Below, piece after piece: positions 34,919 through 45,900 of a DNA stretch of 64,000 bases. The notes under the pieces were generated by a model. The model was given only the letters and a program-made list of their open reading frames with translations. It was not told the DNA's origin and made no database searches. The DNA lies in NCBI GenBank assembly GCA_030490835.1, contig CM059973.1, forward strand, positions 52,642,008 to 52,706,007. The letters run 5' to 3'. The stretch is from Annona cherimola. Lineage: Eukaryota > Streptophyta > Magnoliopsida > Magnoliales > Annonaceae. Both the position numbers and the translations under genes were made by a program. Numbering within the stretch: position 1 is the first letter of the stretch; each line of letters begins with the position of its first letter.

Positions 34919-35980
34919 AAATGGGATGATATTACTATGGATTTTATTGAAGGGTTGCCAAGAACCCATAATGGAAATGATGCTATATGGGTCATAGTAG
35001 ATAGATTATCAAAGGTAGCTCATTTCCTAGCCATCAAGAAAAATTTTACTACTGAGCGACTGGCTAAAAATTATTATAAGGAGATAGTGAGATTGCACGG
35101 AGTACCTAAGTCAATAGTTTCTGATCGAGATTCCAGTTTTACATCTCGATTTTGGAAAAGTTTACATCAAACCTTAGGTACGCAGTTGAAATTCAGCACA
35201 ACATTTCATCCTCAAACTGATGGGCAGACAGAAAGGGTAAATCAAATAGTAGAGGATATGCTGAGGATGTGCACAGTAGAATTTGGAGGATCGTGGGATG
35301 AATATTTGGCTATGGCAGAATTTGCTTATAACAATAGTTATCAAGCAAGTATTCAAATGGCCCCATTTGAAGCTTTATATGGACGAAAATGCAGAACTCC
35401 TCTAAACTGGGATGAAGTGGGAGAAAGAAAATTGACTCCAGACCTCTCAAAAAGAATGGCGGAAAAAGTCCAAGTGATTTGCCAGTGTATACTCACAGCC
35501 CAGAGCAGGCAAAAGAGTTACACCGATTGCAAAAGAAGGGATTTAAATATCCAAGTTGGGGATCACGTATTTGTTAAGGTAACACCATTCAAAGGAGTCA
35601 CCCGGTTTGGAAAGAGGGGAAAATTAAACCCGAGATATGTTGGGCCCTTTGAAGTTTTGGAAAAGATAGGCAATCTAGCCTATAGAATAGCTCTGCCACC
35701 AGCCCTCAGTGCCATCCACAATGTGTTTCACATCTCCATGCTCAGGAAATATGTTTCCGATCCAACCCATGTGTTGATAGCGGAAAATTTGCCAATACAA
35801 GAACACTTGAACTATGAGGAGAGACCAATCAAGATACTAGATTTCAAGATCAAGAAGCTTCGGAACAGAGAAATTGAGTATGTAAAGGTTCAATGGAATC
35901 GATATTCGGAATCCGAAGCCACATGGGAGTTACGGGAAGAAGTTGAAAGAAAGTACCCTCAATTATTCGAAGAAAGATAG
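34919..35980 (+). pseudogene. Gypsy integrase core, GPF module and chromodomain-like tail
   Basis: Same frame again. The catalytic core shows MDFIEGLP, then VSDRDSSFTSRFW and HPQTDGQTERVN, giving the D, D and E residues. The C-terminal domain has RYVGPFEVLEKIGNLAYRI and VFHISMLRKY. The tail at about 35815-35980, with RPIKILDFKIKKLRN, EYVKVQW and SEATWELREEV, is a chromodomain of the Tekay type. Such domains are thought to guide integration toward heterochromatin. It ends at a natural TAG followed by a GGTTTCGGGACGAAACC hairpin and the purine tract. Confidence 0.94.
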
Positions 35981-36002
35981 GTTTCGGGACGAAACCTATT
36001 GT

Positions 36003-36015
36003 AAGGGGGGAGAAT
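36003..36015 (+). other. Polypurine tract of the gypsy element
   Basis: AAGGGGGGAGAAT directly precedes the TGTGGAACCC start of the 3' LTR. Confidence 0.85.
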
Positions 36016-36870
36016 TGTGGAACCCTGACCGTATTCGAGTTGTTTCAACTGTATACGCGTCATTTCGACATTTGTAATTTTGTAATTATTTTATGAATAA
36101 ATGAAAATTCATGAATTATATTGATGGATATGTGTATTGGAGATTGAAATAATGCGATTAGGAATTTAACCCCGTGAATAGTGCACGTGAATAGTAAACG
36201 TGAATAGTAAACAAGGGGTTAAGATGTATGATTAAGAGTTAATCACTTGGATTGACTTAATCATAAAAGACAAAATAGAGATTTAATCACTACAAGACAA
36301 AATAGCAATTCTTTTGGATATTTTAATCCAAGTTTGGATTTTTGTGGAAAAATAGAAAAAAATTCATAAATTGCAATCCGGGCGTCGGAATTCGATGAAA
36401 TTTTTTATGGATGGTTAAAAATTCATGATGGACATGATGAATGGGCTAAGATGTGATGAAAATCACAAATCAATGGTCAAGATGAAACGTCAAATGCAAA
36501 GTGAAAAAGTAATTTCACTTTTTCATTAATTATGTATTTGACTTTAATTAAAATTAATAAATAAAAATTAAAAAAATTAAATGCAATGCAGAAAAATGTC
36601 AGGTCGTGCAAGGGGAGTACCATGACCAAATCAATGGTCCAAATTCATCCAAATCATAAATCAAGGGCTAGGATTAATTTAGCTTAATTTAATTAATTTT
36701 AAAAAATCAAAAAATAGGTAGAAAATTAGGGCTGCTATAGGGGGGCTGGAGCAGGCCTAGGGTGGCTGCTCTTGGCTCAAGGCACCTTTGGAAATTAGAA
36801 AAAAACACATTTTCCATTTTACACCCTAAGCTAGAGGGGGTAAATTGCAAATAATGAAAAAATGGACCCC

Positions 36871-36879
36871 TATAAATAG
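36871..36879 (+). promoter_or_regulatory. LTR core promoter TATA box
   Basis: TATAAATAG in the 3' LTR; it could drive transcription outward into 38600 onward. Confidence 0.65.
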
Positions 36880-37744
36880 AGGAGCAGCCCAAGAACGAAA
36901 TTCACAGCCATACCAGCTCAAAAATCACTTGAGCAACTTCATTTCCCATCCTCACACGTTTTAGCCTTAAGGAAAGAGGAGAATCGAAGGTTGGAGTGAG
37001 AAAAGGCGAGTTGAAGAGGCATAACTTCGCTTGAGGTAAGTGGATTCCCCTCAAACTTGTTTTGAATGTTAGATGAAGTAAAACCATGCTTAGATAATGC
37101 CCAAGCATGATAAAATAAGTATAGATATAATGTTTAAATGGAATTATGCCAAAACATCAAAAATTTGGAGCGAATATAGGGTATTCGGCAAGATAGCATA
37201 TGATATGTGAAAATAATGCTCCAAAATTGATAAATGATGATTTGGGATGAATGATTATGATAAATATGATGTTAGAATAATGATATATTAATTTCATGAT
37301 TTTTGGAATTAAGGATTATGCTTAAGTGAATTTATGATGATTTTTAGTATATGGAGAAAATGATTTTTTTGGGCAAGTAAATAATGATAAATTCAAAATA
37401 TAAGAAATTTCCAATGATATACTAGGCATAAGGTATGTCATGGTATTTTTTATTTTTGGAAAAAATATTAATTTTTGAAACCAATGAACAGTAACCACGT
37501 GCTGTGAACAGTAACCACGGATGAACAGTGATCTGCTACAGTTTTTTTTGATACAGTGATCTGCTACAGTGAACAGCGTGATTTTGGAGAAAATTTGGAA
37601 ATTAATATTTGAATATAAGTATGGAATTTTTGAAGAATTTATGGACAAAAATATCTATGTAAAGAAATAATGCCCAAATATTATAAAGCATACATGGGAA
37701 GCAGCTTAAATAAAGGAAATGAAATATCCTTTGTCCTTGAATAG

Positions 37745-37783
37745 GAAAAGGAAAAGAGAAGGTCGAAGACACCTCCTAAGAAG
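37745..37783 (+). other. Putative untranslated leader exon 2 (gypsy 3' LTR)
   Basis: Identical to the 39-nt block at 18466-18504, bounded by ATAG and GTAAGC. Confidence 0.4.
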
Positions 37784-38004
37784 GTAAGCAAGTTATATGT
37801 TTTGCAAATTATTTCCAAAATGCTTGAAATTGTTTGCAAGTTGCTTTATGAAATTTATTTAAGGTTGGCCATACCTATAACTGCTTTACATGAACTGAAG
37901 TTTGTGAAATTGTTTATTAAATGCTTTTTATGAAATTATTTATGATTTGCTAATATCATGCCGGCATGTGTATGAGAATGAGCATGTGCACGAGGAATAG
38001 GCCT

Positions 38005-38096
38005 TAGTCGAGGTAGTAAGCGGACCGGATGTCCCCCTCGCTATTGCCAAGTCGCTTAATAGGCCCAGGCCGGCGGCGACCTCCCTGAAATGGGAG
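38005..38096 (+). other. Structured LTR domain, gypsy 3' LTR
   Basis: Same pairing as 18726-18817, with CTCCC at 38081-38085 and GGGAG at 38092-38096; the TGAGTA hairpin is at about 38223-38238. Confidence 0.45.
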
Positions 38097-38595
38097 CATG
38101 TATGGGATGGGCGCCTAGCTAGCGTCGCATCCAAAGGAATGTCATGAATGTTATGTATGCATTGCATTTGCATTTTATGAAATGCATGAAAATGATTGAA
38201 AAATTATGTATAGCTTGCTTACTGAGTATTATTACTCACCCATGCTTTTTCAACAACAGACAGGAAATGATGATGAAGGCAGCATGCCAAGTGTTATGTT
38301 GTTTTTGATATAAATGATGTTTATGTAAACTTTATGTAAAGACAACGATGATAATTTTGAGATGAAAAGGGAATATTTTTATTCCAATGAAAATGTTTAT
38401 GGAATAGTTTTTTATCATAACTGTGTTATGTGAAATATATTTCAAATTGGATGAATGATGGAAATTTTCCATGTATTGATGAAAGAAAAAAAAAGGAATC
38501 CTGCCGTGTGATCAGGACAACAATCCTGAGTCACGTTTACCAATCAAAACGATCCCGGAGTAAGGCTTCTAGGCACCTCGGTTCGGGGCGTCACA

Positions 38596-38874
38596 AGAGC
38601 GGAGACTCTAGTTGTATTCGCGGAATACATAGTGGAACCCAAGTCACAAGGGAGTGTGAGCTTAGAAGAGTGGAGTAGGGAAGGTTGCCCGAACCACTAT
38701 AAATCTTGTCTATGGTTTTTTCATTTCCGCTTTCATTATCTTATTGCTTTCTATTTGTCTTATTAAAGGGGATTAAACTAAACCGAGGTAAAGTCTCTAA
38801 TTCAAGTTTTAAATTCTTAAATACCCAATTCACCCCTCCCCTCTTGGTTAATTGTCATCAACTCGGGACCAACA
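38596..38874 (+). repeat. Copia 5' LTR, right end only
   Basis: The sequence from AGAGCGGAGACTC to GGGACCAACA aligns with 44720-45060 of the 3' LTR, including the phrase GAATACATAGTGGAACCC. The remaining ~1.4 kb on the left is absent. Confidence 0.88.
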
Positions 38875-38876
38875 AG

Positions 38877-38888
38877 TGGTATCAGAGC
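38877..38888 (+). other. Copia primer binding site, tRNA-Met
   Basis: TGGTATCAGAGC, an exact initiator tRNA-Met type site, two bases after the LTR end. Confidence 0.85.
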
Positions 38889-38922
38889 AAGTCTTTGAGT
38901 TTTACCAAAGAGATCTTTTGAT

Positions 38923-40050
38923 ATGGCATCCCAATCCACTTTCGTTCCCGCATTTGAAAGGTCAATCCTTCACTAGGTCACCATTGTTTGACGGGAATAA
39001 TTTTGCTTATTGGAAGCTACGTATGAAATAACTCATCATGGCTACAGATATGGATTCTTGGATTGCAAAACAAGACACTTGCCTACTGATGAAAGAGCTT
39101 CCAAATGGACCGATAAGAAAGTGAAAATTGTAAAGAGCAACGCCAAGGCTATGAATTCATTATTTTGTGCTCTTACTGCTTCCGAATATGATAGAGTATC
39201 CTCTTGTTTGACTGCCAAAGAGATATGGGATACACTAACATTTATCTATGAAGGAACTTCTCAAGTCCAAGGGACAAGGAGAAATATTTTGATTGGAGAA
39301 TTGAAAAGCTTTAGAATGCTAGAAACAGAAAATATTTTTGAAATGTTTGCTAGATTTTCCAAAATTACTAACGCCTTGAAAGGGCTAGGAAAGGCTATTT
39401 CTGAATTTGAGCAGGTCATGAAGATTCTAAGGGCGCTATCCGAATCATGGACTCCAAAAATCATGGCAATAGAAGAAACCAAGGACCTAAACATGTTGAA
39501 GTTGGAAGACCTTATTAGCTCGTTAATGTCATATGAGCTAATCAAGAAAAGAAACGAGGATCACCACAAAGGCAAAAGAACCATCGCCTTGAAAGTTGTA
39601 CAAGACTCGGATGACACCACCTCATCATCACAAAATGACGATGAAATTACCTTACTTACAAAACAGTTCAGAAAATTTATAAGGAAAGGTAGAAATTTCA
39701 AAAACTTTAAAGAAAGAAATTTTAAAGAGAAAAAGAAAGAATCAGCAAAATGTTACCGGTGTGGTGATTCGGGGCACATGCAAGCCCAACGCCCAACGCC
39801 TAAAGAAACTAAAGCAAAGGAAAGATCGAGGCGACAACAGAAAATTTCAAAAAAACAAAGGAAGAAGTATGTATGTAAATGAAGAGGAATCTACAACATG
39901 CAGCTCTTCAAGTGAAGAATCTGAAGCGGATTGTGCAAGAATTCGTTGCATGGAAAATTCCGACATATGTTTTGCAGCAACGGAAATCTTGGAGGATCAA
40001 GCTACTTCAACGATCTGCACAAGTAGCCAATAGGTAACCTCCAAACGAAA
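38923..40050 (+). pseudogene. Copia Gag, frameshifted
   Basis: An ATG at 38923 opens the N-terminal part, which shifts frame near 38975 and again near 39050. The main frame (to 39882) shows the UBN2-type copia Gag core: a WTDKKVKIVKSNAKAMNSLFCAL segment, KEIWDTLTFIYEGT and a LRALSESWTPKIMAIEE block. A zinc knuckle follows at about 39753-39790, CYRCGDSGHM, with its last Cys lost. A frameshift near 39786 moves the reading to the frame ending at 40033. Gag would package the element RNA; this copy cannot be translated whole. Confidence 0.85.
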
Positions 40051-40740
40051 ATCTTTTTCAATTCTATCTTCTACAAATGAATGCCTCAAATGTGCTGAAT
40101 TAGAAGAACTCCAACAAGCCTATGATTCATTATATGAGGAAATAAAGAAATTAGGAAAAAAATTTACAATAAAGAAAAGACATTGTGATGCAGTAATGAT
40201 CGTGAACGGTAAACTTGCTGAAAAAGTTGATCAATTGAAAAATAAAAAGAATACTTTAATAAATGAGTTAGAGAAACTCAAAAAGGAAAATGAATCATTA
40301 AATGAATTGCTTGTCAAGTTTTCTAATCTAGGAGAAAGTGTGAAAATGTTCTTAAAAATGACTACTCAAACTTGTAAGAAAGGACTTGGGTATACCACAT
40401 TTGAGCAAGAGAAATCTAATGCTCCGAGAAACAACACCAAACCCATTTATACTAAACCCAAGAAAAATCATGTAGTTTGGACTAAAAGACCAACTGGGGA
40501 ACAAATTACCAAATGGCTTCCCATTCCTAGACTCCCAGAAGCTTGTAATTTTTGTAACAAGTTGGGATACAAGGTTTATCAATGCAAATTGAGAAAATTA
40601 CAAAACCTTGGTGCAAAATTTGTTTAGATGCCGAAAAGCATTGGATTTATGACTTCAAAAATAGATCAGCATAGACTCCAATGGATAACTAACCCAAATG
40701 GACCCATAAAATGGGTACCAAAAGGATGAGCTCCACTTGA
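40051..40740 (+). pseudogene. Copia Gag C-terminal extension: coiled coil and degenerate zinc knuckle
   Basis: After a TAG at about 40031 the same frame continues with a Lys/Glu/Leu-rich coiled coil (about 40090-40330), then a KPKKNHVVW stretch and a CNFCNKLGYKVYQC block at about 40540-40590. The last is a CCHC knuckle whose His is Tyr (codon TAC, one C-to-T step from CAC). A TAG at 40625-40627 precedes the protease. Long Gag tails with a coiled coil and a second knuckle are typical of Sireviruses. Confidence 0.75.
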
Positions 40741-41062
40741 CTTAATTTTTGCAGGTTTGTCTTAAAGCTAAGGCCAATAACATATGGTTTATGGATAGTG
40801 GCTGCTCAAGACATATGACAGGAGAAAAAAGACTGTTCCATAAGATCAACCCATGCAATGAAGGAACAATAGCCTTTGGAAATAATGGAAAAAGTAAAAT
40901 AAAAGGTAAAAGAAATGTTTATGATATTTCAAATGCATGTATTGAGGATGTACTATTTGTTGAAGGACTCAAACACAACCTAATGAGCATTATTCAACTA
41001 TGTGATAAATGATATAAAGTTGTATTTGAATCCTCTATATGCAACGTTTTTGATGATGAACA
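40741..41062 (+). pseudogene. Copia protease, truncated by the internal deletion
   Basis: The frame from 40749 shows NIWFMDSGCSRHMTG, the copia aspartic protease active site (Asp-Ser-Gly), then VLFVEGLKHNLMSI. A TGA at 41010-41012 interrupts it, and recognisable copia sequence fades by about 41062. In intact copia elements the integrase would follow; here the sequence passes directly into the extra-ORF region, marking the deletion joint. Confidence 0.85.
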
Positions 41063-42900
41063 CATTCCGGCTTCCATTTTCTCCCATGCAACCTCCATTT
41101 TCTCCTTTGCCTTCTCAGACTGTCCCGCTCGATTCCTTCTCCGGCTCTCTTCCTCACTATCACAGTTCTGTTTCTCCTACGAGCCCCCTGTCCAATTTCA
41201 TCTTTTCTTCTAAATTCATCCTTCTTTATTCTTAACTTTCAGTCTCCAATTGTCATTCTCTTTTGCAAACCTCCATTTAAAGTCCCATTTAGAAATCCCA
41301 TTTCCAAAAACCAAAGCCAAATGGCACCCAAATCCAGATTGTTGAAACTTGCCGTATCCAAGCCTTTGCTCAAACCAGTCCCTAGACCATCCGGTTCCCA
41401 ATCCGAAGAAGAGGTCACAAGGAGACAACGGACCTCCTCAAAGCGTGCCCGGGAAGAACCATCTACTTCCACAGGCCGCAGAGTCCGTTTCCAAGCTGCG
41501 ACTCCATCCACTACTGCTGCCCAAGAAGAACATCCACAAACATCTCAAAGTACACAATCCGGGGCTAGAAAGAAGGGAGCCACAGCAGCTTAGGCACAAG
41601 TCCTGAAGATGCCAACCACTTACTTCAGGAGAGAAATCCAGCATAGTCGTTTCTACAAGTTGTTCTATGAACGCAAGGTATTCATTCCTAAAATCATCGA
41701 TTTCAAATTTTTGAGAGATTATGAGTCCGACATTGAGGAGCTATTGGATTTCCAAGGGTGGACTAGCCTACTAAAAGCAGATAAAAGAGTATACCCCGAT
41801 TTGACTCGCATTTTCTATTACCTATGGGATGACGAGTACTTCGGTACATTTGTCAAAGGAGTTGACATATTTTTTGGAATTGGTGTAACCCCAAGGTTAG
41901 AGGAAGCAATCATGAATGTGGGGCAAATCTTAGAGGTACCTTATGAGGATGAGCCATTGCCTAAGAATCTGACCCTATCAGATATCTATAATCATCTCAC
42001 CAGGAGCAATAAGTATCATCCTGGGATCAAGTTTCTACATTACATGGACTTATCCCCGAGGCTCAGGGTCCTCAGACTATTGGTTGCACATTGCATCTAC
42101 CCTAAAGATGGGGGTAGAAATCAGCTCAACCCACAGGAGGCCGGCATACTATGGAAACTGGTAAACCGGGTCAAAATTAGCCTCCCTCGGTTGTTCATAG
42201 AAGCCCTAAGCTGTAGGAAAGATAACCCATGAGGGGTTTTGCCTTATGGAACTTAGATCACGAAGATCCTAGAGCATTTCGGAGTTGATATTGATGGAGA
42301 GCCGTTCGAGGTGTTAAAGCCTACGAACGCAATCAACAAAGAATTGATCCAAAGAATGAATATCAATGTAAATCAACTTCGGGCTGAAGCAGAAGAAGGT
42401 GCACTGGCTCTAGAGGAAGCCGGGGATGCATAAGTTGAGGGGGAGCAGCCCCCGCCATCACCAGAAGCACAACCTGCTCCACCACAGGATGCACCCGAGG
42501 AGCTTGCATCACCGATGTCACATGGGTCGTGCTCTCTTAGAGGATCTGAGATTCCATTCATGATATTCGAGAGCATCTGGAGCAGCTAGAGGACCGGATG
42601 ACCAGTTAGATCACCGAGGTCCTACATGCCATCACAGATATGCATTCTCGACAGGATCGCATGGATAGGGAGCTCCAGACCATCCGTTATCACTTAGCAT
42701 CCGGAAGCCATTGTCATCGATATATCCCCGAGCTTGATCCCTTTGACACTGGATCAGTTCATCGAGATCCCACACATGCTCCAGTCTCATCTTTTTACTC
42801 CTCAGCCCACATTCGACCCGTTCACCCGACTCCATATCCTATCTCTGCGTTCCAATTCACCAAAGCTCTTCGAGTTGACCCCTATTTGCTCGATTGAAAA
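41063..42900 (+). pseudogene. Sirevirus-type extra ORF beyond pol (env-like position), with stops
   Basis: One frame runs from an ATG at 41321 through a basic Ser/Thr-rich head, a TAG at 41591-41593, and a 207-codon open stretch (41609-42232). That stretch resembles proteins annotated as putative plant transposon protein domain: the RFYKLFYERKVFIPK start, a DFQGWTSLL segment, YPDLTRIFYYLWDDE and LRLLVAHCIYPK. TGA and TAG codons follow. A Glu/Ala/Pro-rich segment leads to a coiled coil whose end is in another frame (42640-42897). The role is unknown. No signal peptide or membrane segment is evident in the open part, so env-like refers only to its position. Confidence 0.6.
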
Positions 42901-43361
42901 AAAGGGGAAGAAGTTTGAGAGTTTTGAGTTTAGATTTTTAGGATTTTGGGTTGGGTTGGGTAGCTTGTATATAGGTTTCATTTGCATTTGAAACTTGTAT
43001 GAAACTTTTTTATCATATATGAACAGGTTGCTTATGAAAAAGGTTGTTTGTGTTCTGATTACTTTTGCAAAGTTTATTATCACTTGAATTATGCTCTGAT
43101 TACAAGTGCTCTATTTTATGCTCTGATTTATTATGTTTGCTCTAATCATTAATGTTCTATTTTGAAATGGTTGAATGATTGTTTAAATAAAATTTAACTT
43201 GCGATTATTTGAAACAATATATGCAAACGATGAAAATGAAATATATATGACAATTTCAACAAGTTCAAAAGGTAAATGACTTATGATTATCCTAAAAATG
43301 TTAAAACAGGATAAAACGACATATTGGAAGGTATAAACTCAAATTGGTTTTGTCAATTATC
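42901..43361 (+). other. Copia 3' untranslated region
   Basis: T-rich sequence between the extra ORF and the purine tract; no ORF supported. Confidence 0.65.
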
Positions 43362-43374
43362 AAAAAGGGGAGAT
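43362..43374 (+). other. Copia polypurine tract
   Basis: AAAAAGGGGAGAT directly before the TGTTGG LTR start, the usual Sirevirus arrangement. Confidence 0.85.
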
Positions 43375-43519
43375 TGTTGGAAACAATTGTTGAAATCAAA
43401 TGCAAAATATCCAAAGCATGTGTTTTGATGATTAACAACACAATTTGAGTAAGTATTAGCTACTAATGTGTTTTGTGTATTGTTTAAGGATATAAAAATG
43501 AAAAATACAAAGTATGAAA

Positions 43520-44250
43520 GGTCAAGTCGATCTCCAAGTCTACTTAGACATCGACTTGGGCCAAGTCGATTTCTCAAGTCGACTCCATTTTTGACTTCAA
43601 AGGTCATCCTCTGTCCAGAGTTGAAATTAGGAGCAAGAATTCTCGAAGTCGCAAACGAAGTCGACTCCACTTGCGACTTGGGTGAAGTCGCAGACCAAGT
43701 CGACTCCAGTATCGACTTCACATGACACTTCCCTTCCAGCATTGAAATTGGAGAGCAGAGCTGCCGAAGTCGCACATGAAGTCGACTCCACTTGTGACTT
43801 GGGTAAAGTCGCAGACCAAGTCGACTCCAACATCGACTTGAGCATAACAATGCAGGATTTGAAAAGCTAAGTCGCAGACCAAGTCGACCTTACTTGCAAA
43901 TTGAGTGAAGCTGAAGGCTAAGATAACCCAAGCTTTCTTCTTAGATCAAAATGAAGACTAAAAAAAATTCAAAGCAAGTAAAGTTGCATAAATTCATATA
44001 AGAGTGATGAGAGAACAATTATTGGATAAGCGGAGTCATTTCAAAGTATTTTAAGTTCACTTGGCAAGATATGAAGGCCAAGTCGCACTCGAAATCGACT
44101 CCAGCATCGACTTGGGTGAAGTCCAAGACCAAGTCGACGCAAGGAAGAACTTGAACAAGCTGAGCATGGCGAAGTCGCAGGCCAAGTCGACTCCAGCATG
44201 CGACTTGGGTGAAGTCGCAGGCCAAGTCGACTTCATATGCGACTTGGAGG
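43520..44250. repeat. AAGTCG/CGACTT palindromic minisatellite in the copia LTR
   Basis: Two clusters (about 43520-43890 and 44080-44250) repeat a variable unit built from GAAGTCG, GTCGACTCCA and CGACTTGG words. Many units fold on themselves, for example CCAAGTCG against CGACTTGG. Clusters of palindromes upstream of the promoter are a known feature of Sirevirus LTRs. Confidence 0.85.
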
Positions 44251-44329
44251 CGTAACGTTCAAATTTTTGAACGTTGGAACATTTATTGCGCGCCAACCAA
44301 CTTCATAACGTTCAAAAATCTTCCTCCTC

Positions 44330-44338
44330 TATATATAG
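44330..44338 (+). promoter_or_regulatory. Copia LTR TATA box
   Basis: TATATATAG just downstream of the palindromic clusters. Confidence 0.6.
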
Positions 44339-45060
44339 ACACTCAAGCAAACATGGATATATACAAGTAAGAGCTGAAAAAGAGGAAATAAGTGCTACTA
44401 AGAGTTTCGATCCACTTTTCTTTACAATTGAGTGATCTATACACTTTCAAAGGAAGAACGAGCTTCAAAGTTGTTGTTTGCTTCAACGCAAAAATGATTC
44501 GTTGCTTCTACAGATTCTTCCTCGAGCTGGAACTTGCTACACAAATCTGTAAAGTGTAGATTTCTTCTATTTCATTCTATTATTTGTTTTTGGTTCTTGG
44601 TTTGATCTTGGTGTTTCAAACCAAGCTATAGCAAGGTAGGATTGTGATTGGAGTGGAACTTGTCACCTACGTGTGTTATTTGTTGTATACGCCCCCTAGA
44701 GCTAGAATTTAGAAGAGAGCGGAGGCTCTGATTGTATATGCCCATTAGAGCTAGAATCTAGAAGAGAGTGAAGACTATTTGTATTCATGGAATACATAGT
44801 GGAACCCAAGTCACAAGAGAGTGTGAGCTTGGAAGAGTGGAGTAGGGAAGGTTGCCCGAACCACTATATATTGTTGTCTCTTGTTTGGATTCATCGCTTG
44901 CATTTTATATTTTCATTTGCACCCTCTCATTCTATTTCATAGCACGTTTCATCAAGGGGATTAAACTTACAAGGGGTTAAGCTTTTAATTACGAATTTTT
45001 TTTTCAAGAACCCAATTCACCCATCCCTTCTTGGGTTTTACCATAAACTCGGAACCAACA

Positions 45061-45900
45061 CTATGTCCTTTCTCATCATATCCCATTAGGGCATCTATTC
45101 ATACAAAAATCTACTAACCTTTGTGGATACCTCTTTTTCTTTAGCAATACATGCCTTTCATCTCTTGGCTTTCCCTACACCTGTCTGAGGTTGGGAAAAC
45201 AAAACATGAGTTGAAACTCAATAAGCAAGCATTTTTTATTTTAAATGCATTCCTCTCCATTCGGTAGAAGACACTTACCAAATGATCAATTACCAACGGA
45301 ATAGAAACCTTTTCGTAAACTATTTTTGGAAACCTTTCATAAAACATTCATGTAAACCATTCGTAAATGCATTTCTCTCCATTCAATAGGAGACACTTAG
45401 AAAGTGATCAACTATCAATGGAAGAGAAACTTTTTCATAAAAATCATTTCATAAACACTGGATGTGCAAATGCTTCCTTTCCACTCCTGACATAAACCTT
45501 CGTGTGCGGGTACGCTAGCCTAGAGAACATCTCACATAGCATGGTCCAATATGCTGGCTGTCTCCGACTTGGCCTCATCAAGGGGAACCTCTCTTCCTCT
45601 TGACGCCTACATAGTTCCTACATGCATGACTTTTGATTTTCCCGGCATTATATACCTCTTACACCAGGTGACTTGTCATTCTCATGTAGAGAATTATTTG
45701 CACCATTCCTTAAAAACATCATTTCAAATCTATGCTTTCCTTTTCAATCCATGTATGAAAATGCAATGCATTCATTCACACATAACATTCCTTTGCCTCC
45801 ACCTCTAGGGAGGACGCCGTCGGCACACAGCCCATACGACTAGGTAATAGTGAAGGGGGACCCTCTGATCCACTTTCTATCTTTACTAAAGCCTCTTCAT
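45061..45900 (-). mobile_element. Tekay-type LTR fragment, inverted
   Basis: Read on the minus strand it matches the right half of solo LTR B (about 7860-8260): AAGAGGCTTTAGT, CCCCTTCACTATT, CTGTGTGCCG, then two copies of the CATTTGGTAAGTGTC-type hairpin and the GCTTGCTTATTGAGT...CAGACAGG segment. The hairpin part is duplicated (45240-45310 and 45360-45450). Neither LTR end is present. Confidence 0.75.

Larger units (their letters stand above)
16977..38595 (+). mobile_element. Tekay/Del-type gypsy (chromovirus) element, interrupted by an Athila-type element
   Basis: Parts in order: a left-truncated 5' LTR (16977-19317), a tRNA-Met-type primer site, one long gag-pol frame (19532-35980 with the insertion removed), a purine tract, and a 3' LTR (36016-38595). 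Without the inserted element the interior is about 5 kb. A chromodomain-like tail on the integrase and the RT and RNase H motifs place it in the Tekay/Del chromoviruses. Three in-frame TGA stops disable it. By eye the LTRs differ by roughly 1 to 1.5 percent. The first ~225 bp of the 5' LTR and the left target duplication are missing. Confidence 0.9.
36016..38595 (+). repeat. 3' LTR of the gypsy element, full length
   Basis: 2580 bp, starting TGTGGAACCC and ending GGGGCGTCACA. It shows the complete LTR plan: GAATAGTA repeats near 36177-36213, TATA box, GTAAGT at 37036, GAACAGTA and TACAGTGA repeats near 37485-37575, leader-exon block, hairpin domain and the CAGACAGG site. Its right flank is copia LTR sequence. 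Confidence 0.92.
38596..45060 (+). mobile_element. Sirevirus-like copia element, internally deleted
   Basis: A 5' LTR remnant (38596-38874), a tRNA-Met primer site, gag with an extended coiled-coil and zinc-knuckle tail, and protease are followed directly by an extra ORF that normally lies downstream of pol. Then come a purine tract and a full 3' LTR (43375-45060). Integrase, RT and RNase H are missing, so it is not autonomous. Gag carries frameshifts and stops. The gypsy 3' LTR ends inside the copia 5' LTR, so the gypsy inserted later. No target duplication can be checked because the left end is lost. Confidence 0.85.
43375..45060 (+). repeat. Copia 3' LTR
   Basis: 1686 bp, TGTTGG to ACCAACA. 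Its right end aligns with the 5' remnant at 38596-38874. It contains two clusters of AAGTCG/CGACTT inverted-repeat units upstream of a TATA box. Opposite-strand ORFs in 43353-44296 follow from these repeats. Confidence 0.9.

Noticed and set aside
43353..43850. 165-codon minus-strand ORF and neighbours in the copia LTR
   Set aside because: Products of the AAGTCG/CGACTT minisatellite, which keeps several frames open; the translations are repeats of themselves.
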